Assembly (NCBI GenBank): GCA_013376985.1
Contig: JACABB010000010.1
Span: 1 to 64,000, forward strand
DNA from: Bacteroidales bacterium
GTDB taxonomy: Bacteria; Bacteroidota; Bacteroidia; Bacteroidales; Tenuifilaceae
Direction: 5' to 3'
Length of the DNA stretch: 64,000 nt
Shown here: piece after piece, positions 7,966 to 15,639 of the stretch
How positions within the stretch are numbered: the first letter of the stretch is position 1
Layout: each line of letters opens with the position of its first letter
Notes under the pieces: model-generated
The model's database searches: none
The model's input: the letters and a program-made list of their open reading frames with translations, nothing else
Told to the model about the DNA's origin: nothing
Position numbers and translations under genes: made by a program

Positions 7966-8998
7966 CCCATTATTGATTGCTGGGCCTTGTAGTGCAGAAT
8001 CGCCGGAGCAGTTATTTAAGGTGGCAAATGAGCTAAAACAAAGTGGGAGGGTTCACTACCTCAGAGCTGGTATTTGGAAACCTAGGACAACTCCTGGCTC
8101 CTTTCAAGGTGTTGGCTTGGAGGGGCTTGGATGGCTAAGGGATGTAAAGAAGGGAACAGGATTGCCTTTCTCAACAGAGGTTGGCTCAGAAAAGCATGTG
8201 TATGAAGCACTAAAATTTGGAGTTGATATGGTTTGGATTGGTGCTCGAACAGTATCAAATCCATTTGTAATGCAGGAGATTGCCGAAGCACTTCGAGGTG
8301 TAAATATCCCAGTGTTAGTTAAGAACCCTCTAAGCCCTGATATGGATCTGTGGGAGGGGGCAATTAAAAGATTATATAATGTTGGAATACGTAAGATTGG
8401 TGCAATACACAGAGGATTTTCATGGTGGGGAAAATCAATTTTCAGAAATCAACCTTTTTGGAAAATCCCTTTAGATCTTAAGGCAAAGTATCCCGATTTA
8501 CCTATTATTTGTGATCCAAGCCATATTTCTGGCAACCGAAACTTAGTCCCATTTGTTGCAAAACGTGGGGTTGATATGGGTTTTGATGGTTTGATCATTG
8601 AGGTTCACCCTGAACCTACAAAAGCTTTGAGTGATGCTGCTCAACAGCTTACCCCATCAGAGTTCTATGAACTGCTTAACTTTATTGATAGTATTGGAAA
8701 TCCTGAACTATCCTATCCTGATGACCTACTAAACGAACTACGTGCGGAAGTTGATATCATGGATGACCTTTTACTATGGGCTTTGTCCAACAGGATGGAA
8801 CTTTCCGAAAGGATTGCATCAGTTAAAACGAACAGAAAAATGTCAGTACTACAATCAAAAAGATGGGGTCAAGTTCTTGAACGGGTAACAAACACAGGTG
8901 AAAAGTCGGGTTTAAGGGCAGGGTTTATTAAAAAACTCTATAATACAATACATAAGGAGTCTATTTCAGTTCAAAATGAATTGATTGAGAAAAGTTGA
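7904..8998 (+). CDS. Bifunctional DAHP synthase (KDPS-like) / chorismate mutase
   Basis: The N-terminal domain (about 1-265) is a 3-deoxy-7-phosphoheptulonate synthase of the short KDO8PS-like type: LLIAGPCSAES, YLRAGIWKPRTTPGSFQG, WIGARTV, LVKNPLSPD, GAIHRGFS and IICDPSHISG with metal and phosphate ligands. The C-terminal part (about 275-364) is an AroQ-class chorismate mutase: ELRAEVDIMDDLLLWALSNRMELSERIASVK. This fusion, with mutase C-terminal, is common in Bacteroidota and lets prephenate or chorismate feed back on DAHP synthesis. It performs the first step of the shikimate pathway and the branch step to Phe/Tyr. The start overlaps tyrA by 62 nt. The sequence begins METKPLTD. Confidence 0.95.
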   Translation: METKPLTDLVPPRLWLPELNSPLLIAGPCSAESPEQLFKVANELKQSGRVHYLRAGIWKPRTTPGSFQGVGLEGLGWLRDVKKGTGLPFSTEVGSEKHVYEALKFGVDMVWIGARTVSNPFVMQEIAEALRGVNIPVLVKNPLSPDMDLWEGAIKRLYNVGIRKIGAIHRGFSWWGKSIFRNQPFWKIPLDLKAKYPDLPIICDPSHISGNRNLVPFVAKRGVDMGFDGLIIEVHPEPTKALSDAAQQLTPSEFYELLNFIDSIGNPELSYPDDLLNELRAEVDIMDDLLLWALSNRMELSERIASVKTNRKMSVLQSKRWGQVLERVTNTGEKSGLRAGFIKKLYNTIHKESISVQNELIEKS

Positions 8999-9050
8999 AT
9001 CGAGTATATTAAATTTAAACCTAACTTTATATGCTCAAAAAAAACATTAA

Positions 9051-10073
9051 ATGGAATTAGTTGAGGTAAAAGGGAGCGAATCCTTTTCTCAGATATTGAT
9101 TGGCGAAAGCATTGATAATCTTAAAAATTACACATCAAATAGTAAACTATTTATTATTACTGATGGAAATGTAAAAAGATTATACAGTAATCGCTTTCCT
9201 ATTGCACCTTTGTATTGCATCGAACCGGGAGAGACTTCTAAGAATTTTCAAACCACTATAGATATTTATCGATGGCTACTAGAAAACAATGCTGATAGAA
9301 GTTCCTTTATAGTTGGTATAGGGGGTGGGGTTGTTTGCGATATGGCAGGATTTGTTGCATCAACTTTTATGCGGGGTGTGAATTTTGGATTTGTTGCAAC
9401 TACATTATTGGCTCAGGTTGATGCTAGCGTTGGGGGGAAGAATGGGATTGATCTCGATGGGTATAAGAATATTATAGGAACCTTTAATCAACCTAAATTT
9501 GTAATATGCGATATCTCAATGCTTAAAACCCTTCCGCCTATTGAATTTGCAAATGGAATGGCAGAGGTGGTTAAACATGCTTTGATATCCGATAAATCGA
9601 TGTTCGATGATATTGAGAAGAACAGGATTGAGATTTTGGCATTAAATGAAAGATTGATAGAATATTTGGTTACCCGTAACGTGAGAATAAAAGCAAGCAT
9701 CGTTGAGGCTGATGAGCGGGAGAATGGTTTGCGTAGAGTGCTAAATCTTGGTCATACCTGGGGTCATGCAGTGGAGAAATTAACGGGCATTCCTCATGGT
9801 CAGGCAGTAAGTATTGGTTTAGTTTTTGCAGCTAATCTATCTTTAGAAAAGGGTTTGCTTAGTTTAGACGAACGCAATAGGCTGGAGAGTATTCTATCAA
9901 ATATTGGACTACCCATTACTACAGATGCAAATCCAAAACATATTTTTGAGGTTTTGCAAAAAGATAAAAAGAGAGATAACGAATTAGTTCATTTTGTTTT
10001 AATGAAAGGAATTGGGAGCGTAGAGGTTGAAAAAATTAATCTTAAAGAACTCGAGAAATTTATACAAAAATGA
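9051..10073 (+). CDS. aroB: 3-dehydroquinate synthase
   Basis: The enzyme cyclises DAHP to 3-dehydroquinate using NAD+ and a divalent metal. The 340-residue protein has the NAD-binding motif VGIGGGVVCDMAGFVAS (about 85-100), the FVATTLLAQVDASVGGKNGID segment, the metal ligands GMAEVVKHALI, NLGHTWGHAVEKL and GIPHGQAVSIG (Glu and two His), and DKKRD near residue 305. Length and motifs are normal. It lies 52 nt after the DAHP synthase and its stop overlaps the next start by 4 nt (ATGA), showing translational coupling with aroD. Confidence 0.97.
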   Translation: MELVEVKGSESFSQILIGESIDNLKNYTSNSKLFIITDGNVKRLYSNRFPIAPLYCIEPGETSKNFQTTIDIYRWLLENNADRSSFIVGIGGGVVCDMAGFVASTFMRGVNFGFVATTLLAQVDASVGGKNGIDLDGYKNIIGTFNQPKFVICDISMLKTLPPIEFANGMAEVVKHALISDKSMFDDIEKNRIEILALNERLIEYLVTRNVRIKASIVEADERENGLRRVLNLGHTWGHAVEKLTGIPHGQAVSIGLVFAANLSLEKGLLSLDERNRLESILSNIGLPITTDANPKHIFEVLQKDKKRDNELVHFVLMKGIGSVEVEKINLKELEKFIQK

Positions 10074-10720
10074 CACGTTCCGATATCTGTGTGGTTATTG
10101 CAAATAGCTCCTTTGATGGTATAATTAAAGTGCTGGATGAGGTGGGCATGGCCGAAATTCGCATCGATCTGCTCGATCTAATGCCAAACCAGCTTGAAAT
10201 TGTATTCTCCAGCCATAAAAACCTTATTGCTACTTGTCGTCAAGGTAGGTACGATAATGTACAAAGGGCATCAATCCTTTCAAGAGCAATAGAGGCAGGA
10301 GCCGCATGGGTTGATTTGGAGATTGAGACATCACCGGAATGGCGTAAACCATTGATAGATTTGGCAAGGAGTAAGCGGTGTAAGGTTATTATTTCGTGGC
10401 ACTGTTTTGGCAAAACACCCGATGAAAAAGAGTTATTTAGTGTGGTTGATAGCCTTTATGAAGCAGGAGCTGATGTTGCCAAAATAGCCTGTTTATCGAA
10501 CAGTATAACCGATAGTGCTCGAATACTAGGACTCTATTCAAAATATCAAAGATTAGTTGCGCTTGGAATGGGTGAAGCGGGCATAATTACTAGGATTGCT
10601 GCATTATCATTGGGCGCACCATTTACATTTGCCTCTTCGGAGGGGAATACCACAGCTCCCGGACAGATTGATTTTAAGGAGATGGAAAAAATTGTAACAC
10701 TAATAGAACAGTTAGGCTAA
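10070..10720 (+). CDS. aroD: Type I 3-dehydroquinate dehydratase
   Basis: The enzyme dehydrates 3-dehydroquinate to 3-dehydroshikimate through a Schiff base. The 216-residue class I barrel shows AEIRIDLLDL near the N-terminus, LIATCRQGRYD, AAWVDLEIET, VIISWHCFGKTPD (active-site His, about residue 105), GADVAKIACLS with the probable Schiff-base lysine (about residue 140), and the C-terminal EGNTTAPGQIDFKEM loop. It overlaps aroB by ATGA and ends 4 nt before aroE. Bacteroides species often have a type II enzyme for this step; here it is clearly type I. Confidence 0.93.
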   Translation: MTRSDICVVIANSSFDGIIKVLDEVGMAEIRIDLLDLMPNQLEIVFSSHKNLIATCRQGRYDNVQRASILSRAIEAGAAWVDLEIETSPEWRKPLIDLARSKRCKVIISWHCFGKTPDEKELFSVVDSLYEAGADVAKIACLSNSITDSARILGLYSKYQRLVALGMGEAGIITRIAALSLGAPFTFASSEGNTTAPGQIDFKEMEKIVTLIEQLG

Positions 10721-10724
10721 ATTT

Positions 10725-11648
10725 ATGAGCAAACTTTTCGCAGTGTTTGGAAACCCAATATTACATAGCAAAAGCCCACAGCTTTTTAATTCTATATTTG
10801 AAAAATCTCATATTGAAGCATACTATACCCGAATTCGAGTTCAGAAATGCGAAGATGTTGTTCGAACAATTCGTTCGCTAAATATAATTGGGGCAAACAT
10901 TACCACACCATTCAAAGAGTGTGTTATTCCAATGCTTGATTCATTGTCACCCGAGGCCGAGCAAATTGGAGCTGTTAATACTATCCTGAACGATAATGGC
11001 TATTTAAAAGGATTCAATACCGACTATCTGGGCGTTATTAAATCTATTGAAGAGGGTGGAATTGATATTTTTGGGAAACGTTGTTTGGTACTAGGAGCTG
11101 GTGGTGCTTCACGAGCTGCTGTTTTTGGTTTGATGAACTCTGGGGCAGAGGTTTTTATAGTAAACAGAACCCAAAGTAAAGCACTGGAGATTGCAAATCA
11201 TCTGGGTTGTAATGTTGCTCAGTTCAATGATATTATTGATGGTGTTGATATTGTTGTTTCCACGTTACTTCCTGATGTTACTTTGCCAAATTTTAATTGG
11301 AATTCAGGAATACAACTTTTTCTGGATGCTAATTATAGAAAATCAAATCTCTCTGTTGATGCTCAAAATGCAGGAATAAATGTTGTAAGGGGAGATAGAT
11401 GGTTAATTCACCAAGCAATTGGCTCATTTTCAATATTTACAGGGTTTGAACCTTCGGTTGAATTGCTTAGCAGTTCAATATTACAAACACTTGACTTTAA
11501 TAGGGTGAATGTTAAATCAATAGATCTTAATGACGTAGCTTCCTTAAATAATGATCGGTTCGACTTAATTGTTTCTTCTGAGAGTCAAAACCCTGATGAA
11601 GTAAAAAGAATAATAGATGAAGAAAAGTATATGGCCATCAACGGTTAA
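10725..11648 (+). CDS. aroE: Shikimate dehydrogenase with C-terminal extension
   Basis: The enzyme reduces 3-dehydroshikimate to shikimate with NADPH. Motifs: FGNPILHSKSPQLFN (shikimate-binding serines), NITTPFKE (catalytic lysine, about 65), AVNTIL, GFNTDYLG (catalytic Asp about 102), VLGAGGASRAAVFGL (Rossmann loop), VNRTQSK, and near the end GDRWLIHQAIGSFSIFTG. That is where typical AroE proteins of about 245-250 residues end. Here about 50 further residues follow (from about 257), rich in Asp, Asn and Ser, with no motif I recognise. The last 32 nt overlap aroA. The extension could be a lineage-specific tail or the result of a late mutated stop. Confidence 0.93.
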   Translation: MSKLFAVFGNPILHSKSPQLFNSIFEKSHIEAYYTRIRVQKCEDVVRTIRSLNIIGANITTPFKECVIPMLDSLSPEAEQIGAVNTILNDNGYLKGFNTDYLGVIKSIEEGGIDIFGKRCLVLGAGGASRAAVFGLMNSGAEVFIVNRTQSKALEIANHLGCNVAQFNDIIDGVDIVVSTLLPDVTLPNFNWNSGIQLFLDANYRKSNLSVDAQNAGINVVRGDRWLIHQAIGSFSIFTGFEPSVELLSSSILQTLDFNRVNVKSIDLNDVASLNNDRFDLIVSSESQNPDEVKRIIDEEKYMAING

Positions 11649-12855
11649 CGGAACAATTACAGCACCTCCTTCGAAAAGTGTAGCTCAACGAGCCATTGCT
11701 CTAGCATCAATGGCTATTGGTCAATCTGAGATTATATCAGTTGGTAATAGTGATGATGTAATTGCTGCAATCGAAGTTTGTAAGGCCTTATGCGCAAAAA
11801 TTGATGTTAAAACCGATAGATTGTTGATTTCTGGAGGTCTTTCTTTGCCAAGAGTTCCTTTGAATCTTGGCGAATCTGGCCTTAGTGTAAGAATGCTCTC
11901 TGCTATTGCTGCAACGCTTGATGGTGAAGTAGTACTTACTGGACATGGTTCTTTGCTGAATCGTCCTATGAATATCGTTGAGAATTCATTAAATCCACTC
12001 TGCGAGTACTGTCGAACAAACAATGGAAAACTTCCTATTACAGTAAAAGGGCCATTAAAAGGGGGCAAGATCACAATTGACGGTTCAATCAGTTCTCAGA
12101 TTTTAACAGGTATTCTGATGGCCTCACCCTATGCAAAAAATGATGTTGTAATAAATGTTGAAAATTTGCAAAGTCGCCCATACATCGATATCACCATTGG
12201 GATGATGAAATATTTTGGGATTGATGTTGAAAACAGGGATTACAAAGAATTTAGAATTAAATCGGGTCAACAATATCAACCTAGGAATTATAAGGTAGAA
12301 GGTGATTGGAGTGGAGCTTCTTTCTTACTTGTTGCTGCTGCAATTGCAGGAAAAGTAAGAGTGGAGAATTTGCAGATTAGTTCATCTCAGGCGGATAAAG
12401 CAATTATAAATGCCTTGATTTATGCTGGTGCCAAGGTATCAGTGAATGATAATCATATTGAAGTGAGCGAACACCAATTAAATGGATTTCATTTTGATGC
12501 AACCCATTGCCCCGATCTATTTCCTCCGCTTGTTGCACTTGCAAGCCATTGTATTGGAGAAACTAGAATATTAGGTGTGAGCCGTTTACGTGTAAAAGAG
12601 AGCGATAGGGCTGCAACACTTTTGGAAGAGTTTAGTAAAATGGGAATTGAACTTAAGGTTGAAGGTGAGTTAATGATTATTAAGGGAGGAAAACCGCAAT
12701 CGGCAAAGGTTTGCTCTCATGGAGATCATCGAATTGCTATGGCAACGGCAACAGCAGCTTTGGCTGGCGAAGGAATTGTTGAAATTGATGGTGTTGAGAG
12801 TGTTACTAAGAGTTATCCAGATTTTTTTGTAGATTTGAGTAAGGTTATTAGTTAA
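11617..12855 (+). CDS. aroA: 3-phosphoshikimate 1-carboxyvinyltransferase (EPSP synthase)
   Basis: The enzyme adds enolpyruvyl from PEP to shikimate 3-phosphate. The 412-residue protein has TAPPSKSVAQRAIALA (substrate loop with the catalytic Lys and Ser, about 16-30), LGESGLSVRMLSAIAA (PEP-binding region, where the usual NxGT reads GESGLS), LNRPM, ISSQILTGILMASP, DWSGASFLL, CPDLFPPLVALA (catalytic Asp), RLRVKESDRAATLLEEF and HGDHRIAMATATAAL. The glycine/alanine pattern is not of a kind I can assign confidently to class I or II. The start ATG 11617 lies inside aroE. The enzyme that supplies its substrate, shikimate kinase, is not in this cluster. Confidence 0.95.
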   Translation: MKKSIWPSTVNGTITAPPSKSVAQRAIALASMAIGQSEIISVGNSDDVIAAIEVCKALCAKIDVKTDRLLISGGLSLPRVPLNLGESGLSVRMLSAIAATLDGEVVLTGHGSLLNRPMNIVENSLNPLCEYCRTNNGKLPITVKGPLKGGKITIDGSISSQILTGILMASPYAKNDVVINVENLQSRPYIDITIGMMKYFGIDVENRDYKEFRIKSGQQYQPRNYKVEGDWSGASFLLVAAAIAGKVRVENLQISSSQADKAIINALIYAGAKVSVNDNHIEVSEHQLNGFHFDATHCPDLFPPLVALASHCIGETRILGVSRLRVKESDRAATLLEEFSKMGIELKVEGELMIIKGGKPQSAKVCSHGDHRIAMATATAALAGEGIVEIDGVESVTKSYPDFFVDLSKVIS

Positions 12856-12880
12856 CAAGTTATTGGATTATTAAGTGGAA

Positions 12881-12915
12881 TAACCAGTAACCAGTAACCA
12901 GTAACCAGTAACCAA
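12881..12915. repeat. Heptamer tandem repeat (TAACCAG)4 + TAACCAA
   Basis: Four perfect TAACCAG units and one variant unit (TAACCAA) lie directly head to tail between aroA and aroC, ending 12 nt before the aroC start codon. The 7-bp unit means that copy-number change would not matter for reading frame but would change the spacing in front of aroC. It resembles other word-repeats in gaps of this window. Confidence 0.95.
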
Positions 12916-12927
12916 TAACTAGAAAAC

Positions 12928-13911
12928 ATGAACACATTTGGTCGGATATTCAGAATAAGCATTTTCGGAGAATCGCATGGGCAAATGATTGGGGTTGTAA
13001 TTGATGGTTGTCCACATGGAATTCCATTAAAGGTTGAAGATTTTCAGGCTGATTTAGAGCGACGTAAGTCCGGAGCCATCGGAACAACTCCTCGTAAGGA
13101 GGATGATATCCCTGAAATTGTTTCTGGATGGTTTAACGGTTTTACTACGGGAGCACCCTTAACCATAATATTCCATAATAAAGATACTAGATCAACAGAT
13201 TATATTGACATTAAGAATCACCCAAGACCTGGACATGCTGATTTTGTTGCACGCCAGAAGTTTGGCGGATTTAACGATTATAGGGGCGGTGGGCATTTCT
13301 CAGGACGATTAACATTAGTTTTAGTTGCTGCTGGTGTTATAGCAAAAAAAATAATACCAAGTATATCTATCAATGCATTACTTATTGAAGCAGGGGGTAG
13401 TACCGATATTATTAATGCAGTAAAAGAAGCAAAGGATAAAGGAGATTCAATTGGTGGAATTGTAGAGTGTAGGGCGGGGTATATATCTGTAGGTTATGGC
13501 GAGCCATTTTTCGATTCTGTAGAATCTGTAATTAGCCATTTAGCATTTTCTATTCCTGCAATTAAAGGTATTGAATTTGGTTCTGGCTTTTCATCAGCCA
13601 AAATGTTTGGTTCACAGCACAACGATCCAATTATTGATGAAACTGGTAAAACATCAACATACAATGCAGGAGGTATAACAGGTGGATTAACCAATGGTAA
13701 CGAATTAGTCTTTAGAGTGGCAGTAAAACCAACCTCAAGCATATCTAAAACACAGCAAACCTATAATTTTACAAGCGGAAAAATTGATGAGTTAAAGGTC
13801 GAAGGAAGACATGATACTTGTATAGCACTCCGGGTTCCTGTTGTACTTGAGTCCATTACAGCAATTGCTTTGGCTGATTTTGTATTACTCAGTAAAAAGA
13901 CTAAAGGTTAA
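12928..13911 (+). CDS. aroC: Chorismate synthase
   Basis: The enzyme makes chorismate from EPSP with reduced FMN. The 327-residue protein carries GESHGQMIGVVIDGCPHGI (first signature, His), RRKSGAIGTTPRKEDD, SGWFNGFTTGAPL, HPRPGHADFVARQKFGGFNDYRGGGHFSGRLT (conserved across residues 91-125, His and Arg), GIEFGSGF and GGITGGLTNGNELVFRVAVKPTSSI, with RHDTCIALRVPVV at the end. Bacterial AroC is often about 350-360 residues, so this is on the short side but complete. It is the last gene of the aromatic cluster, separated from aroA by 72 nt with the heptamer repeat, so it may also be transcribed separately. Confidence 0.96.
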   Translation: MNTFGRIFRISIFGESHGQMIGVVIDGCPHGIPLKVEDFQADLERRKSGAIGTTPRKEDDIPEIVSGWFNGFTTGAPLTIIFHNKDTRSTDYIDIKNHPRPGHADFVARQKFGGFNDYRGGGHFSGRLTLVLVAAGVIAKKIIPSISINALLIEAGGSTDIINAVKEAKDKGDSIGGIVECRAGYISVGYGEPFFDSVESVISHLAFSIPAIKGIEFGSGFSSAKMFGSQHNDPIIDETGKTSTYNAGGITGGLTNGNELVFRVAVKPTSSISKTQQTYNFTSGKIDELKVEGRHDTCIALRVPVVLESITAIALADFVLLSKKTKG

Positions 13912-13954
13912 CGAGAAAGTCTATAAGTTTATAAACTATTGAAAGTAAGTATTA

Positions 13955-14084
13955 TAGTGTTTAATTGTTAGTTTATCGAGCAAAAAAATTACTAATTCCA
14001 ATAAATATTTCTTGCAAGAGTTAAACACTTTTTTTGAAAAACTACACACTACACACTACACACTTTAAACGATCAACTGTCAAC
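13955..14084. repeat. Diverged intergenic repeat, copy B
   Basis: This is the counterpart of 3648-3770 in the gap after aroC. It includes GAAAAACTACACACTACACACTACACAC, in which ACTACAC is itself tandemly repeated, and ends CAACTGTCAACT. It is non-coding. The neighbouring gene on the right is on the other strand. Confidence 0.5.
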
Positions 14085-14090
14085 TAAAAT

Positions 14091-15311
14091 CTATTCCTTT
14101 CCTTCAAGGTAATTCTTCAGATAAGAGTATCTTTCAGTTAGTTTTCCGTCTTTAAGAATAGTTGCTCTCTCTATTACTCCTTCGCAATCGCCGCAAAGGA
14201 AATGTGGAAAAATCTTTTCAATTAAGGTTTTACCAAAATCTTCGCTAGCATCTCTGGGAAGCTCTCCTGGAAGATTGTCTATTGACATAACAGTAATATT
14301 TTTTCCTCCTGAAAATGCAGCCTCCTCTTTTTCTGTACTAGGATTATAATCAAAAAATGGATTGGCAATAGTTGAAGCCCTAAGTGTAGAAGGTATTGGG
14401 CCTGGAATATCGCAGCTGATATCAGCAATAATACTTATTTTAAAATCAGGCAATAACATTTCTTCTTTTGTGAAAAACATAGGAGAGCGGAAATCCCAGT
14501 AATGACAAGCAACTAGGACATCGGTGACCTTTGTAAATGGAAGGAATGATGATTCATGCTCCATTGGAGATTTTGACCAATAATCCCAGTCGAATGGTTG
14601 TTCATCTTTCCTTTTCGCATAGTGCCAAGGATCGATCCTGCAAATTACAGGTTCATTGAACTCTTTGGTTAGAAAATCTTCAGGATTTACCTCTTTTAGG
14701 TGAATGGCTTTAAAGATTTCCATTGCACCGTTTGCAACACGGCCACCACCAGTAACTAAAATCTTTTTGGGATCAAGTTTTACCTTACGGAGTTCACTGA
14801 TCAATTCCTTGTAATCATGGCATTGATGGGCAGCAGGAAGGTAGTATCTATTCGTTCTAATACCTCGTGCCCTTAAGGCATTGTAGGCTCCTACTACACC
14901 TGCCCAATGACCAAAAGCAACTAGCCTTATTCCATTTCGATCTGTGAGGTATTCATGATCCAAAAGCGTAATCCCTTTTTGAGCTATTGCTTGAATTAAT
15001 TGCAGGTTATGAGGTTGTTTTTTTGCAACATGAGCAAAGAATAGGTAGCTTTTATTTGGTACTAAGTAAGGGATTTTAACCTCTTTTACGCCTAAAAGTA
15101 AATCGCAATCACTTAAATCGTCCTTTAGGGTTATTCCAACTGATGAGTACTCGGAATCTTTGTAGCATCTAATATCACTGGGTTGAACATAAATCTCAAC
15201 ATTTGCAAAAAGCCTTTTAAGTTCAAGAGCTTGTGCGGGAGGTAAAGCCACTCTTTTATCGGGTGGATTTTTAGTTTCTTTAAGAACACCTATTTTAAAC
15301 TTAGTATCCAT
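14091..15311 (-). CDS. Saccharopine dehydrogenase / alanine dehydrogenase-PNT family oxidoreductase
   Basis: A 406-residue NAD(P)-dependent oxidoreductase. The N-terminal AlaDH/PNT-like domain starts IGVLKETKNPPDKRVALPP. LLGVKEV and LFFAHVAKKQPHNL have the lysine and histidine expected at the active site of yeast-type saccharopine dehydrogenase (Lys1). AFGHWAGVVGAYNALRARG and the nucleotide-binding segment KILVTGGGRVANGAMEIF (about 185-200) follow. The DIPGPIPSTLRAST stretch and C-terminal helical region complete it. In Bacteroidota such proteins are usually annotated only as NAD(P)-dependent oxidoreductase; lysine-related and alanine-related roles are both possible, and nothing nearby decides. 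It faces aroC tail to tail and is divergent from nifJ. Confidence 0.75.
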   Translation of the reverse strand: MDTKFKIGVLKETKNPPDKRVALPPAQALELKRLFANVEIYVQPSDIRCYKDSEYSSVGITLKDDLSDCDLLLGVKEVKIPYLVPNKSYLFFAHVAKKQPHNLQLIQAIAQKGITLLDHEYLTDRNGIRLVAFGHWAGVVGAYNALRARGIRTNRYYLPAAHQCHDYKELISELRKVKLDPKKILVTGGGRVANGAMEIFKAIHLKEVNPEDFLTKEFNEPVICRIDPWHYAKRKDEQPFDWDYWSKSPMEHESSFLPFTKVTDVLVACHYWDFRSPMFFTKEEMLLPDFKISIIADISCDIPGPIPSTLRASTIANPFFDYNPSTEKEEAAFSGGKNITVMSIDNLPGELPRDASEDFGKTLIEKIFPHFLCGDCEGVIERATILKDGKLTERYSYLKNYLEGKE

Positions 15312-15639
15312 AGCTATAATTTGATAAAAACTGATAATTTTTAACTATTGCGAAAATAATCATTCCAATTTATTATTTATTGAGTTTTCTAATTAAAAAA
15401 TTAGTTTACGAATAATGTCTGCTCAATGTTTATGGTTTTAGTAAAGGAAAAATTGAGATTTAAAATTTTTGATAAAGATAAAAATCGCAAAAAATCAGAT
15501 TTCAAACGATTTCACGATAATCATAATAAATAGAATCATTTCAAATTGTTTAACAACATGCAACTTTCTCTCTTTTTCTATTAACTTTGCTAGGTTTTTT
15601 TTAGTATTCAATTCAATATCAATAAAATTCAAATTTACA
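15312..15639. other. Divergent intergenic region (oxidoreductase / nifJ)
   Basis: These 328 AT-rich bases hold no gene I can support. The nifJ frame stays open upstream to 15469, but that part lacks any conserved sequence and is low-complexity. A -7 element for nifJ lies at 15582-15589. No operator-like palindrome was seen. Confidence 0.6.
15582..15589 (+). promoter_or_regulatory. Bacteroidota -7 element upstream of nifJ
   Basis: TAACTTTG matches TAnnTTTG exactly and lies 50 nt before the chosen nifJ start codon (ATG 15640). This also argues against the longer upstream reading frame being translated. No good -33 TTTG is visible at 19-21 nt. Confidence 0.55.

Noticed and set aside
9001-9062. 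Short frame before aroB (MLKKNIKWN) as a leader peptide
   Set aside because: It has no regulatory codon run, no hairpin follows, and it overlaps the aroB start; probably chance.
12881-12915. CRISPR or binding-site array upstream of aroC
   Set aside because: The units are only 7 bp and contiguous, without spacers; it is a microsatellite.
15469-15639. N-terminal extension of nifJ by 57 residues
   Set aside because: The extension is low-complexity, and a perfect -7 element at 15582-15589 puts the transcript start inside it; ATG 15640 gives the family N-terminus.
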